A stretch of DNA of 53,895 nt from Candidatus Binatia bacterium (lineage in GTDB: Bacteria > Desulfobacterota > Binatia > Bin18), in assembly GCA_022820725.1 (NCBI GenBank), contig JAJEFA010000016.1:1-53895 (forward strand), in the 5' to 3' direction. Below are positions 11,082 through 19,787 of the stretch, piece by piece (position 1 is the stretch's first letter; each line of letters opens with the position of its first letter). A model generated the notes under the pieces. It did no database searches. It worked only from the letters and a program-made list of their open reading frames with translations, and was not told the DNA's origin. A program made the translations under genes and the position numbers.

Positions 11082-11762
11082 ATGGCAGCACAGCACGAGA
11101 GTTCGCAATCACGGCTGATCGCCGTCAATGACTTTGCCTGGCAGGAATTGATGCCGGGTGTGCAGGCCCGCAGCCTGTGGACTGACGAAAAAACCAATAG
11201 GCGGGCGCTGATGACGCGGATCACGCCCGGCCTGCAAATGCCCACCCACAAGCATGTAGGCGATGAGCTGGTCTATCTCATCGAAGGGACCCTGTCGGAC
11301 GAGTTTGGTACGATCACCGCGGGCAATATGGGCTATCGGCCTGACGGGTGCGTCCACAGCGTATCGAGCAGCACCGGGGCAACCGCTATCGCGATTATCA
11401 CCGGCGGGGTGGAGCCCGTGACCGAACGGGGGGACGCCCCACCGTCCCAGGTCTTTGCGCTGAGTGGGCTGGAATGGGTTGAAGCCCGGCCGGGTATCCG
11501 TCTGAAGTCCGTTTGGGAAGATCAGACGGCCGGGCGACGGGCCGTGCTGGCGCGCTTTGAGCCGGGCTCGGTGCTGCCCCTGCATCGACATAATGGGGAC
11601 GAACTCATCTTCGTGATCGAAGGGGAAAACGAGGATGAGTTCGTCCCGGTGCCAACCGGGAACATGGGCTATCGGCCCAACGGGTGCACCCACACCGTCA
11701 CAAGCAAAAACGGGGCGACGGCCCTGAATTTTGTCTGGGGCGGAGCAGAGATGATTGAGTAG
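11082..11762 (+). CDS. Tandem ChrR-like double-cupin protein
   Basis: 226 residues made of two homologous cupin repeats. The first has PTHKHVGDELVYLIEG...GNMGYRPDGCVHSV, the second PLHRHNGDELIFVIEG...GNMGYRPNGCTHTV; both keep the His-x-His...Glu...His metal-ligand pattern. The form matches the cupin of ChrR-type zinc anti-sigma factors, but no N-terminal anti-sigma domain is present, so an enzyme or sensor role is equally possible. AGGAGG precedes the start. The two copies presumably arose by internal duplication. Confidence 0.85.
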   Translation: MAAQHESSQSRLIAVNDFAWQELMPGVQARSLWTDEKTNRRALMTRITPGLQMPTHKHVGDELVYLIEGTLSDEFGTITAGNMGYRPDGCVHSVSSSTGATAIAIITGGVEPVTERGDAPPSQVFALSGLEWVEARPGIRLKSVWEDQTAGRRAVLARFEPGSVLPLHRHNGDELIFVIEGENEDEFVPVPTGNMGYRPNGCTHTVTSKNGATALNFVWGGAEMIE

Positions 11763-11834
11763 ACGCCTGCGTCAAAAAAGATCAGCCTGATTGTCCGCCG
11801 GGCTGTCCGGCTGCCAGAGTCGCCAGCCCGGCTA

Positions 11835-13367
11835 TCAATCACCCGCCTCACCCGTCCGCCCCAAGGTCCATACCAGCGCGGCACCCAGACCAACCCCCAG
11901 AGGGATGAGAATAAGGGGTGGAACGCCAAAACCGGCTGGTAGATAGCCCAGACACAGCGAGACCGCTCCAACCGTGAGCGCGTACGGTAACTGCGTCCGT
12001 ACATGAGTGATGACCTCGACTCCGCTGGCGGTGGCGGACAATATCGTCGTGTCTGAAATCGGTGAGATATGGTCGCCAAAGCAGGCACCGGCAAGGACCG
12101 CCCCAACCGTGGCCAGGACCGGAGAGCCGGCCGTCCCACCTGCAAGGGAGACGGCCAGGGGAACGACCAGCGGAATGAGAATAGCCATCGTGCTAAACGA
12201 GCTGCCGGTTGCAAAAGAAATTGCCGCTGCCACCAGAAATGTCAGCGCAGGCAGGCTCCATGCGCTGACACTACCGGTCAATAAATCGGCCAGGGCGCGC
12301 GCCGTGCCTATGGTTTCGAGCGCCGTCCCCAATCCCCAGGCCAGATACAGAATCACCAGTGCGCCGAGAATACGCCGCATACCGCGCCAGCTCGCCAGTA
12401 ACACCCCAGGGAGCATGAGGGTCCGGCTGTATAAAGACAATACGATGGAGACCATAAAAGCCGTGCCGGCACCCAGCACCATAGACCGATAGGCATTGGC
12501 CGACCCCATAATCGAGAGGAGCGTGGGATTGGCCAAACCACTCGCTCCTGCACTGACTCGACCATCCCAATACAAACAGACCAAAGTCGCCAGGAGGAGG
12601 GCCAGAATAGGGCCTGCCGCCAGCCATACGGATTGAGCAGGCTCGGGTCTCTCACTCTTCTCGATAGCAAATGTTGCAGCTCGCGCCTTATGTTCCAGAC
12701 GGGCCATGGGCCCAAAGTCTCGACCTGACAGGGCAACCGCGCCAACAAAGGCTAGGGAATAGATGCTGTAAAAACGAAACGGCAGGGTGCTCACAAAGAA
12801 GAGCAGGAGACCGCCGGCAAGCGGAACGCCTTTGAGCGCGTCGGCGAGCAGCCCCAACTCGTAACCGATCCATGTTGAGATAACGGCAAACGAAGCCACC
12901 GGAGCCGCAGTCGAATCCACAATATACGCGAGCTTGGCGTGCGAGAGCCCGTGGCGATCATAGAGAGGACGGAAGGTGGTGCCGACCATCAGACAATTGG
13001 CATAATCGTCGAAGAAGACGAACAGACCGGCCAACCAACTGGCGGCCATAGCGCTCCGTGGGCCGCGAACGACCCGTTCCGCCTTGCGGACAAGCGCGAT
13101 AGTCCCACCATTGTGTTCAATGACCGCGACCATGCCGGCAACGAGGAGGGAAAACGTCGTAATGAGAAGGTTGTCGGCATCAAGCGCCACGTGGAAGAGG
13201 AAACTCGCCGTTCGTGTGGCCGCGGCCAGGGGATCGAGTTGGGCGGCGAGGAGCGCACCAAACCCCAGGCCGATGCTCAATGAGAGGCGCACCCGTTGGG
13301 TGGCAATCGCCAGGCCGATAGTGACCAGCGGAGGGAGGAGGGTGAGGGGCGAGCCATACCATTCCAT
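11835..13367 (-). CDS. NhaC-family Na+/H+ antiporter
   Basis: 510 residues with about eleven or twelve hydrophobic helices, an inner-membrane protein. The motif FFDDYANCLMVGTTFRP followed by LAYIVDSTAAPVASFAVISTWIGYELG is characteristic of the NhaC superfamily, and a second block GDHISPISDTTILSATASG near the C-terminus is the matching half-repeat. Family members exchange Na+ for protons, or malate or amino acids. It lies 21 bases after the SDR gene on the same strand. Specificity cannot be read from sequence. Confidence 0.9.
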   Translation of the reverse strand: MEWYGSPLTLLPPLVTIGLAIATQRVRLSLSIGLGFGALLAAQLDPLAAATRTASFLFHVALDADNLLITTFSLLVAGMVAVIEHNGGTIALVRKAERVVRGPRSAMAASWLAGLFVFFDDYANCLMVGTTFRPLYDRHGLSHAKLAYIVDSTAAPVASFAVISTWIGYELGLLADALKGVPLAGGLLLFFVSTLPFRFYSIYSLAFVGAVALSGRDFGPMARLEHKARAATFAIEKSERPEPAQSVWLAAGPILALLLATLVCLYWDGRVSAGASGLANPTLLSIMGSANAYRSMVLGAGTAFMVSIVLSLYSRTLMLPGVLLASWRGMRRILGALVILYLAWGLGTALETIGTARALADLLTGSVSAWSLPALTFLVAAAISFATGSSFSTMAILIPLVVPLAVSLAGGTAGSPVLATVGAVLAGACFGDHISPISDTTILSATASGVEVITHVRTQLPYALTVGAVSLCLGYLPAGFGVPPLILIPLGVGLGAALVWTLGRTGEAGD

Positions 13368-13388
13368 GGAGTGTGCCCACCGGTGTGC

Positions 13389-14129
13389 TTACAAGCCCAG
13401 GCTCATCCCTCCATCGGCAATCAACATCTGGCCGGTAAGATACGACGCCAGCGGCGAGGCCAGAAACAATGCGATGCCGCCTATGTCCTCCGGCGTTCCC
13501 CAGCGTTTCATGGGAATCGAGTCAAGCGAATCCTGATAGCGGCGCGGATGGCCCCAAGTGACCTTGGTGATCTTGGTAGCGATCAATCCTGGGGCAATGC
13601 CGTTGACCCGAATGCCGTCCCCGGCCCAAGCCTCGGCCAGGGTTTTGGTCAGGGTGACAAGTGCACCCTTGCTGGCGCTATAGGCGGGGTTCCCCAGCAC
13701 GGAGAAAAAACTCGCTCCCGAGCCGAGCACGATAATACTGCCCTGTGTTTTGGCCAGCATGGGTTGGAACTTGGTACAACTGCTCATGACGCTCATGAGG
13801 TTGACGTCCAGCACGCGCCTGAAGGTCGGCATCTGAAACTCGGCCCGCTTATACTCGACGATGCCCTGTGAGGCGACCAGCACGTCGAGGGAGTCAAAAG
13901 GCGGTTGCAGGGCCTCGACGTTGCTATCGCTTGACACGTCCCAGTGGAAATAATCCAGGCCGTCCAGTTCGGAGCCTTCTTCGTCCGCGTAATCTGCCGC
14001 GCTTGCACGCGTGCCGGAAACAAAGACCCGCGCACCGTGGTCGTGGAAACGGCGGGCTATGCCGTTTCCTATCCCGCTTGATCCGCCAATGACCAGAACA
14101 GTTTTATTGCTGAAATCGATTGCATTCAT
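13389..14129 (-). CDS. Short-chain dehydrogenase/reductase
   Basis: 246 residues of classical SDR. Cofactor loop GGSSGIGNGIA (residues 15-25), the later SQG in place of NNAG, and the active site serine followed by YSASK (Tyr-x3-Lys). The C-terminus DIGGIALFLASPLASYLTGQMLIADGGM is typical. I choose the ATG at 14129, which has AGAGGAG upstream, over an ATG ten codons earlier. It heads a likely two-gene unit with the antiporter. Substrate unknown. Confidence 0.92.
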   Translation of the reverse strand: MNAIDFSNKTVLVIGGSSGIGNGIARRFHDHGARVFVSGTRASAADYADEEGSELDGLDYFHWDVSSDSNVEALQPPFDSLDVLVASQGIVEYKRAEFQMPTFRRVLDVNLMSVMSSCTKFQPMLAKTQGSIIVLGSGASFFSVLGNPAYSASKGALVTLTKTLAEAWAGDGIRVNGIAPGLIATKITKVTWGHPRRYQDSLDSIPMKRWGTPEDIGGIALFLASPLASYLTGQMLIADGGMSLGL

Positions 14130-14290
14130 GGTTGATTGCTCCTCTGCTGAAAATTGCACGTCTTGAGCGAAGTCAGCATACTGTACCGAGTGTCACCCGG
14201 CTGAGAAAGGGTAGGAGAGGGCATGGACGGCTTGCATCCCAACGCAGGGACAGGCATGTAAGAAGGCACGACTCTAGTAAGGAGGGAGCT

Positions 14291-14818
14291 ATGGCTTTAC
14301 CGCAAGAGATTCGGCCGATTAACAGTGAATTGATGGATGCAATCACGCAGTCGTCGGACGCGGATTGGATCCCCAACCCGGATGATCCCGAACGCGCCTT
14401 TATGAGGGTGCTGTGGACCGGAGAAGAGAGTGGCCGCTGGATGGTGCATTTCCGTTGGCTGAAGGGCTATGTGGCCCCGCCGCATAAACATCTGAGTGCG
14501 GCGCATACCTATATTCTTTCGGGCAAACTCAAAGTCCGGGGCGGTACATTTAATGCCGGCGATTATGTCCATGAGGCCAACGGCATGGTCCACGGAGCCA
14601 CCACCGCGTTGGAAGATACGGAGTATCTGTTCATGTGTGACGGCCCGGTCATCTTCTTTGGCAAAGACGAGTTTACCGGCTATCTCGGCTGGGAAGAGAT
14701 TCGGCGTATGCAGCAAGCCCATGAGGCGGCCAAGAAGAAAGCCGCGGCGCGGAAGAGAGCCGCGTCGAAAAAGCGTGTGGCCGCCAGAAAGCGGACCACA
14801 AAGAGGAAAGCCGCCTAG
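14291..14818 (+). CDS. Cupin protein with a histone-H1-like basic tail
   Basis: 175 residues starting at the ATG after AAGGAGGGAGCT. Residues up to about 140 form one cupin: YVAPPHKHLSAAHTYILSG, GTFNAGDYVHEANGMVHG, with His-x-His...His ligands. From about residue 145 the sequence becomes almost pure Ala/Lys/Arg with some Ser/Thr (AAKKKAAARKRAASKKRVAA...), like the tails of bacterial H1-like or AlgP proteins. That suggests nucleic-acid or polyanion binding added to a small-molecule-binding cupin. No function is assigned. Confidence 0.85.
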   Translation: MALPQEIRPINSELMDAITQSSDADWIPNPDDPERAFMRVLWTGEESGRWMVHFRWLKGYVAPPHKHLSAAHTYILSGKLKVRGGTFNAGDYVHEANGMVHGATTALEDTEYLFMCDGPVIFFGKDEFTGYLGWEEIRRMQQAHEAAKKKAAARKRAASKKRVAARKRTTKRKAA

Positions 14819-14844
14819 ACAGCCGTGCTGCCGAGCAGGGTGCC

Positions 14845-14890
14845 AATGACCAACGCCCAGAGTTCTGATGGACTCTGGGCGTTGGTCATT
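14845..14890 (+). terminator. Perfect 19-bp hairpin after the cupin gene
   Basis: Left arm 14845-14863 (AATGACCAACGCCCAGAGT) pairs perfectly with 14872-14890 across an eight-base loop. It sits 26 bases after the cupin stop and 65 before the NUDIX start. There is no T-run after it, so it is either a weak or bidirectional terminator or an mRNA-stabilising hairpin. Confidence 0.6.
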
Positions 14891-14955
14891 AGGACGGCGG
14901 AGGGCTCACCACGCGCGCTCTACCCCTCAGTCCAGCTCTCGGATACATTGCATAC

Positions 14956-15663
14956 ATGTCAGAAAGCAAAACGCCTCCCCCCGCGGTTCCTGCTGCCACC
15001 GTCATTGTGCTCCGAGATGCGAAGAGCGGGCAAAAAGGCATCGAAGCCCTGTTATTGCGCCGGAATGCAAAAACCGCCTTTCATGGCGGGGCCTGGGTGT
15101 TCCCCGGTGGCCATATTGATCCCGAAGATCATAATCCAGACGCGCCGGACGATATGCTGGCTGCTGCCCGGCAGGCCGCGGTCCGCGAGACTCAGGAGGA
15201 AGCCGGCCTCAGCCTCTTGAAAGCGGATTTGCTCTATTTTTCACACTGGACCACCCCCTTGGTTCGGCCGAAGCGTTTTTCAACTTGGTTCTTCGTTGTC
15301 CCAGCCTGCAGAGATGCCGTTCAGGTCGACGGCACGGAAATCAACGCTCATGCGTGGATGAGGCCACACGAGGCGCTGGCGGCGCGGCAGGCCGGCGAGC
15401 TTGAGCTGCCACCGCCAACCTTTGTCTCGCTGACGAAACTCTCGGCTTTTGGGTCGGTCGAGGATGCGCTCGCGTATGTCCGCGGCCGTGAGCCGGACAT
15501 CTTTTTCCCCAAGCTTGAGAAAGTCGAGGATGGCTATTGTTCGCTGTACCGCGGCGATGCCGGCTACGAATCCTCGAATGTCGATGAGCCGGGAAGGCGG
15601 CACCGGTTATGGATGCGCAAAAGTGGCTGGCACTATGAGCGCGCACAGAAGTATGCCAGTTGA
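14956..15663 (+). CDS. NUDIX hydrolase, NUDT19/CoA-diphosphatase-like
   Basis: 235 residues. The Nudix box is an extended form: GGHIDPEDHN, a short acidic insertion, then AAVRETQEEAGL with the metal-binding Glu cluster. Extended boxes with a spacer after GG are seen in the NUDT19 group, which cleaves CoA and acyl-CoA; that would suit the acyl-CoA setting, but it is inference. The tail (GDAGYESSNVDEPGRRHRLW) resembles that group too. The TfdA-like gene begins 31 bases later, so they are likely cotranscribed. Confidence 0.82.
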   Translation: MSESKTPPPAVPAATVIVLRDAKSGQKGIEALLLRRNAKTAFHGGAWVFPGGHIDPEDHNPDAPDDMLAAARQAAVRETQEEAGLSLLKADLLYFSHWTTPLVRPKRFSTWFFVVPACRDAVQVDGTEINAHAWMRPHEALAARQAGELELPPPTFVSLTKLSAFGSVEDALAYVRGREPDIFFPKLEKVEDGYCSLYRGDAGYESSNVDEPGRRHRLWMRKSGWHYERAQKYAS

Positions 15664-15694
15664 GAGCGGTTTCTCTTTTCAGGAGGACATGACC

Positions 15695-16573
15695 ATGGCT
15701 GTATCGTTCTCAAAAATTACGGATGTCTTTGGGGCAGAAGTTGATGGGGTGGACATCGCGGCTGGTGTCGGCGAAACGGCCATGCGGGACATCGTTGATC
15801 TATTTAACGAGTATTCCATCCTGGTGTTCCACGACCAGAAAATAAACGACGAGCAGCAGATACGTTTCAGTCGGCTTTTTTCCGAGATCGGTCATTTTGG
15901 CGGACTGGAGAAAACCGTGGTGCAGAATGCCAGCGGCGGAACTGAGATAGCTGACCTTTCAAATGTTGAGCCCAACACCAAGGTCATCATCCCGCCAACA
16001 GACAAGCGCATGGTCTTTAACTCCGGCAACGAAATGTGGCACACCGACAGTTCGTTCAAGCGTGTTCCGGCAACCGCTTCTCTGCTGTCCGGCCGCGAGG
16101 TCCCGCCGACTGGGGGAGAGACCGAGTTTGCGACCGAGCGAGCCGCCTACGCCGCCCTGTCCGTAGCCATGCGCGAGCGGATTGGTCCGCTGGTCGCCAT
16201 TCACGACTTTGCGTATAACCGCAGCCTGATTGATCCGAACCTGATGACCGAGGAACAGAAGCGGGAGACCCCGCCAGTACCGCAGGCGGTGGTCCGGTCC
16301 AACCCGGCCAACGGTTGCAAGAATTTCTATGCCGGAGCCCATGCGTCCCATATACGCGGCATGCCGCTCGAAGAAGGTCGAGCCCTGCTCGGAGAACTGA
16401 CCACCATCGCTACTCAGCCCCAATACACCCTTCGCCACACCTGGCGCGCCAATGATTTAGTGATCTGGGACAACCGCTGCTGCCTCCATCGTGGCCGCCC
16501 CTGGGACAAAGCCCGCCACCGCCGGGTCATGTATCGCACGACGGTCGCGGGGGTTGGACCTACCGCGGAATAA
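15695..16573 (+). CDS. TfdA/TauD-family Fe(II)/2-oxoglutarate dioxygenase
   Basis: 292 residues. These enzymes hydroxylate substrates such as 2,4-D, taurine or alkyl sulfates using 2-oxoglutarate. The HxD metal motif is in MWHTDSSFK (His116, Asp118), the distal histidine is His265 in CCLHRGRPWD, and the 2OG-binding arginine lies in the following HRRVMYRT. MWHTDSSF is closer to TfdA than TauD. The ATG at 15695 is eight bases after AGGAGG; the ATG at 15689 is only two bases from it. Substrate unknown. Confidence 0.9.
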   Translation: MAVSFSKITDVFGAEVDGVDIAAGVGETAMRDIVDLFNEYSILVFHDQKINDEQQIRFSRLFSEIGHFGGLEKTVVQNASGGTEIADLSNVEPNTKVIIPPTDKRMVFNSGNEMWHTDSSFKRVPATASLLSGREVPPTGGETEFATERAAYAALSVAMRERIGPLVAIHDFAYNRSLIDPNLMTEEQKRETPPVPQAVVRSNPANGCKNFYAGAHASHIRGMPLEEGRALLGELTTIATQPQYTLRHTWRANDLVIWDNRCCLHRGRPWDKARHRRVMYRTTVAGVGPTAE

Positions 16574-16741
16574 GAACAGGTCGGAATACGATCTCTTCCT
16601 TGAGAGGGGCGGTTGAGCTCCAGAGAGGCTGCCTAACGTCAGCATACGCTACCGAATCCTCTGACAGCCTCCCTGGCTCAAACCTGCCTCTGATGCTATT
16701 ATTTTGATATCAACAGGAGCAAAAGCTCGGGATGGTACGTC

Positions 16742-16978
16742 ATGGCTCAGGTACTTGTACGAAACTTGGACGAAAAAACTGTTACTCAACTGAAGAAGCG
16801 GGCCGCAGGGAACGGACGCTCTCTCCAGGCTGAGTTGAAGCTGCTACTCGAACAGGCGGTACGACCTGATGGGATGGATACGTGGCAGAGCGTAAAGCAG
16901 TTTCGAGAGAAAATGAAAAGGTCGCGGCGAACTTTCTCCGATAGCACGACGCTTATCCGAGAGGACCGTAAACGGTGA
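16742..16978 (+). CDS. FitA-like ribbon-helix-helix antitoxin
   Basis: 78 residues. N-terminal ribbon-helix-helix: VLVRNLDEKTVTQLKKRAAG forms the DNA-binding strand and first helix, GRSLQAELKLLLEQAV the second. The remaining residues are basic and probably wrap the toxin. The stop overlaps the VapC-like start by four bases (GTGA), the usual coupled antitoxin-toxin order. The pair is expected to autorepress its own promoter in the 168-base gap upstream. Confidence 0.88.
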   Translation: MAQVLVRNLDEKTVTQLKKRAAGNGRSLQAELKLLLEQAVRPDGMDTWQSVKQFREKMKRSRRTFSDSTTLIREDRKR

Positions 16979-17400
16979 GTACCTATGTTGTTGATACCAG
17001 CGTTGCCGTTAAATGGTTCTTACCAGAAGTCTATAGTGCGGCGGCCTTACGGCTCCACGCTCCAATTCATCGTCTGTACCTCCCTGCATTTTCGATCGTG
17101 GAGTTTGGAAACGTCCTGTGCAAAAAGGTCCGACGCAATGAGGTGACGGTTGCGGAAAGTGAATCCATATTCGCTTTGTTTCAAAGACTTCCCTTGACTG
17201 TTCATCCGGATGAAGAATCCTTACCGCTCGCCTTCGACCTAGCCCATCTGACTCAACGGAGTTTGTACGACTGCCTGTATTTGGCGCTCGCCATCGGACT
17301 GACAGGAGAAATGGTCACTGCGGACAGGAAATTCTTCAATGCACTGAAGGATAGTGAATTTGGCTCTCATCTCTGTTGGGTGGAAAGCATACCGGAGTGA
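16975..17400 (+). CDS. vapC: VapC-family PIN-domain toxin
   Basis: 141 residues from GTG, a PIN-domain ribonuclease. The acidic residues of the metal site are visible: YVVDTSVAVKWF (first Asp), FSIVEFGNVL (Glu), LYDCLYLALA (Asp) and VTADRKFFNAL (Asp). VapC-type toxins cleave tRNA or rRNA when freed from antitoxin. It is intact and paired with an intact antitoxin. Confidence 0.9.
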   Translation: MSTYVVDTSVAVKWFLPEVYSAAALRLHAPIHRLYLPAFSIVEFGNVLCKKVRRNEVTVAESESIFALFQRLPLTVHPDEESLPLAFDLAHLTQRSLYDCLYLALAIGLTGEMVTADRKFFNALKDSEFGSHLCWVESIPE

Positions 17401-17468
17401 GGATCAGGTAAGCGAGGAGGAACGGCTTGCAGTGAAACATGCGTCTATCCAATGCCGACCGGAGAGGT

Positions 17469-18728
17469 TCATGCAGCGTTCTCCTCTGCCAGTTCCTTCA
17501 CCTTCTCTTCCTCAACGAGCACTCCGGCCTCGGTGAGCCGGGCAATCTCGGCTGCGGAATAGCCCAGATGGGTGCTGAGAATCGCCGCATTATGCTGGCC
17601 GACGAGCGGAGCCGGACCCTGAACCTCACGCGGAGTTTCGGAAAAGACGAACGGCGCATTGGTAATCTCCATCCGGCCAAATACAGGATGCTCGACTTCG
17701 GCGATCATGCCGCGGGCGCGGATATGCGGATGATGAAATGCCTGACTCACATCAAGAACGGGTGCGCAGGGAATGCGCGCCTCGGCCAGCACGTGCAGGG
17801 CCGCCTCATCGCTCGGGAAGGACTGGAGCCAGGCTTCAATCATGGCGACGAGTTCATCCCGGTTTTCGAGCCGCTGCTCGTTGGTCGCGAACTTCGGATC
17901 AGTCACCAGATCTTCGCGGCCCATGGCTTTCGCCAGTTGGGGGAATTGATGCTCAACCGCCTGAAGTACGATATAGCCGTCTTTGCCGTGGAAGACGCCC
18001 AGGGGGGCGACCCCAAAGTGATGCGCGCCAAAGCGCTTTGGAGCCTGCTCACCATTTGTGAGCGCATACAGGGGAACGTTGATCATGTCCATGAAGAAGA
18101 GCGAATCGACCTGGGCGATATCGATCAACTGCCCCTTGCCGCTCCGGTCCCGGTAGAAGAGCGCCGCGCACACCGCCAGGGCCGCGTGCACGCCGGTGTT
18201 GGTGTCGCCGATATAGTTGCCAACGTACTGGGGCGGACCGTCCGGGTCGCCGGTCATATGCATCACGCTGCTCATGGCCTGTCCAATGATGTCGTAACTG
18301 GTGTTTTTCGATAACGGACCGGTCTGGCCGAAGCCCGAGCAGGAAGCCATGATGATCTTGGGATTGATCCGAGCCGCACTCTCATAGTCCAGGCCGAGCC
18401 GCGCCATAACTCCGGGCGCAAAGTTTTCAACCATCACGTCTACCTTGGCGATCAGTCCGGTGGCGATTTTCATGCCGTCCGGCTTTTTCAGATCGACGCA
18501 CAGGCTTTTCTTGCCGGCACAGGTATAGAGAAACATCGAACCCAGGCCGCCCTGGACCGGAAAAAGACTGCGGCCGAATTCCCCGTTCGGCGCGGGCTCA
18601 AGCTTAATGACCTCAGCCCCAAGGTCGCTCAGAATCCGGGTGCAGCTTGGCCCGGCCAAGGCGTGGGTAAAGTCGAGTACGGTGATCCCGCTGAGGAGCT
18701 TTGAACAGTCTGGCTTGGACGCTGCCAT
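17469..18728 (-). CDS. Class III CoA transferase (CaiB/BaiF/Frc)
   Basis: 419 residues. Family III CoA transferases move CoA between carboxylic acids through an aspartyl-CoA intermediate. Typical blocks: VLDFTHALAGPSCTRILSDLGAEVIKLE at the N-terminus, CVDLKKPDG, VENFAPGVMARLGL, CSGFGQTGP, and YIGDTNTGVHAALAVCAAL, whose Asp matches the catalytic Asp169 of Frc. The Glu/Lys-rich C-terminus is longer than usual. It is divergent from the LLM gene at 18856. Donor and acceptor acids unknown. Confidence 0.92.
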   Translation of the reverse strand: MAASKPDCSKLLSGITVLDFTHALAGPSCTRILSDLGAEVIKLEPAPNGEFGRSLFPVQGGLGSMFLYTCAGKKSLCVDLKKPDGMKIATGLIAKVDVMVENFAPGVMARLGLDYESAARINPKIIMASCSGFGQTGPLSKNTSYDIIGQAMSSVMHMTGDPDGPPQYVGNYIGDTNTGVHAALAVCAALFYRDRSGKGQLIDIAQVDSLFFMDMINVPLYALTNGEQAPKRFGAHHFGVAPLGVFHGKDGYIVLQAVEHQFPQLAKAMGREDLVTDPKFATNEQRLENRDELVAMIEAWLQSFPSDEAALHVLAEARIPCAPVLDVSQAFHHPHIRARGMIAEVEHPVFGRMEITNAPFVFSETPREVQGPAPLVGQHNAAILSTHLGYSAAEIARLTEAGVLVEEEKVKELAEENAA

Positions 18729-18855
18729 ATCAGTTCTCCCTTCGATTGTCCCGTCATTGTCATCTCATCTGCTCGTGAATGGACGGCCCTCGTGTTTCTC
18801 TATATATCTCGTGTGGACAGTGCAAAAGTCAACGCAAGGAAGAAAGGACACTCGG

Positions 18856-19767
18856 ATGCGTATTGGTATGATGATCGGTGAAGGGGCGGGCGAGTCGCCT
18901 ACTATGGATGAAGTCATTCGGCGGGCTCAGCGTGCTGAGGAAGTCGGGCTCGATAGCGGCTGGCTGGCGCATATTTTTTCACACGATGCCATTAATCTGC
19001 TCGCCCTGGTCGGTCGGGAGACCTCACGTATTGAACTGGGAACGGCGGTCGTACCGACCTATCCGCGCCACCCCGTGGTGATGGGCCAGGCCGCACTGAC
19101 CACCCAAGCGGCGTGTAAGGGTCGTTTTACGCTGGGCATCGGACTGTCCCACCAGATGGTGATCGAGGGCATGTTCGGCCTGTCGTATACCCGTCATATG
19201 GCCCATATGCGCGATTATCTGAGTGTTTTGAAACCGGTATTGCGCGGCGAGGCAGTAAAATACCAAGGCGAAGAATACCGCGCCAATCTTGAGGTTGCGG
19301 TCCCAGGAGCCGATCCGGTCCCACTCGTGCTGGCCGCGCTCGGACCCAAAATGCTCGACCTGTGTGGGCGTGAGGCCCAGGGCACCGTCACTTGGATGGC
19401 CGGCCACAAGGCGCTCAAGGACCATGTCGTCCCGCGGATCACCGCAGCGGCCCAGGCGGCCGGTGCACCGGCGCCGCGCGTCATTGCCGGGGTACCCATG
19501 GCGGTCACCAGTGATCGGCAAAACGCCCTCGAAGTGGCGGCTCAGGTCTTCGCCATTTATGGCCAACTGCCCGCCTATCGGGACATGCTGGACCGAGGGG
19601 GAGCCCAGGCCCCGGTTGATATGATTCTGACCGGCGACAGGGGTGCCATCAAAGACGAAGTCAAGCGCCTGGAAGATATCGGCGTCACCGATCTGTGCGC
19701 TTTTGTCTTTCACGCCGATGACACGGCATTTGAGCGGACGGTTGATTTCCTGGGTTCGCTGAACTGA
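18856..19767 (+). CDS. LLM-class (luciferase-like, possibly F420-dependent) oxidoreductase
   Basis: 303 residues from the ATG at 18856; a longer in-frame extension to 18607 would run antisense through the CoA transferase start and lacks the fold. TIM-barrel luciferase-like protein: RIGMMIGEGAGESPTMDEVI, RIELGTAVVPTYPRHPVVM, GRFTLGIGLSHQ and a C-terminal VDFLG. The form matches the F420-dependent branch, but flavin cannot be excluded and no F420 biosynthesis gene is in the window. The pentapeptide-repeat gene follows after 20 bases. Confidence 0.85.
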   Translation: MRIGMMIGEGAGESPTMDEVIRRAQRAEEVGLDSGWLAHIFSHDAINLLALVGRETSRIELGTAVVPTYPRHPVVMGQAALTTQAACKGRFTLGIGLSHQMVIEGMFGLSYTRHMAHMRDYLSVLKPVLRGEAVKYQGEEYRANLEVAVPGADPVPLVLAALGPKMLDLCGREAQGTVTWMAGHKALKDHVVPRITAAAQAAGAPAPRVIAGVPMAVTSDRQNALEVAAQVFAIYGQLPAYRDMLDRGGAQAPVDMILTGDRGAIKDEVKRLEDIGVTDLCAFVFHADDTAFERTVDFLGSLN

Positions 19768-19787
19768 ATGGCTATTGTTCATTTACT

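Noticed and set aside
17439..18314. 291-codon open frame on the plus strand
   Set aside because: Antisense to the class III CoA transferase.
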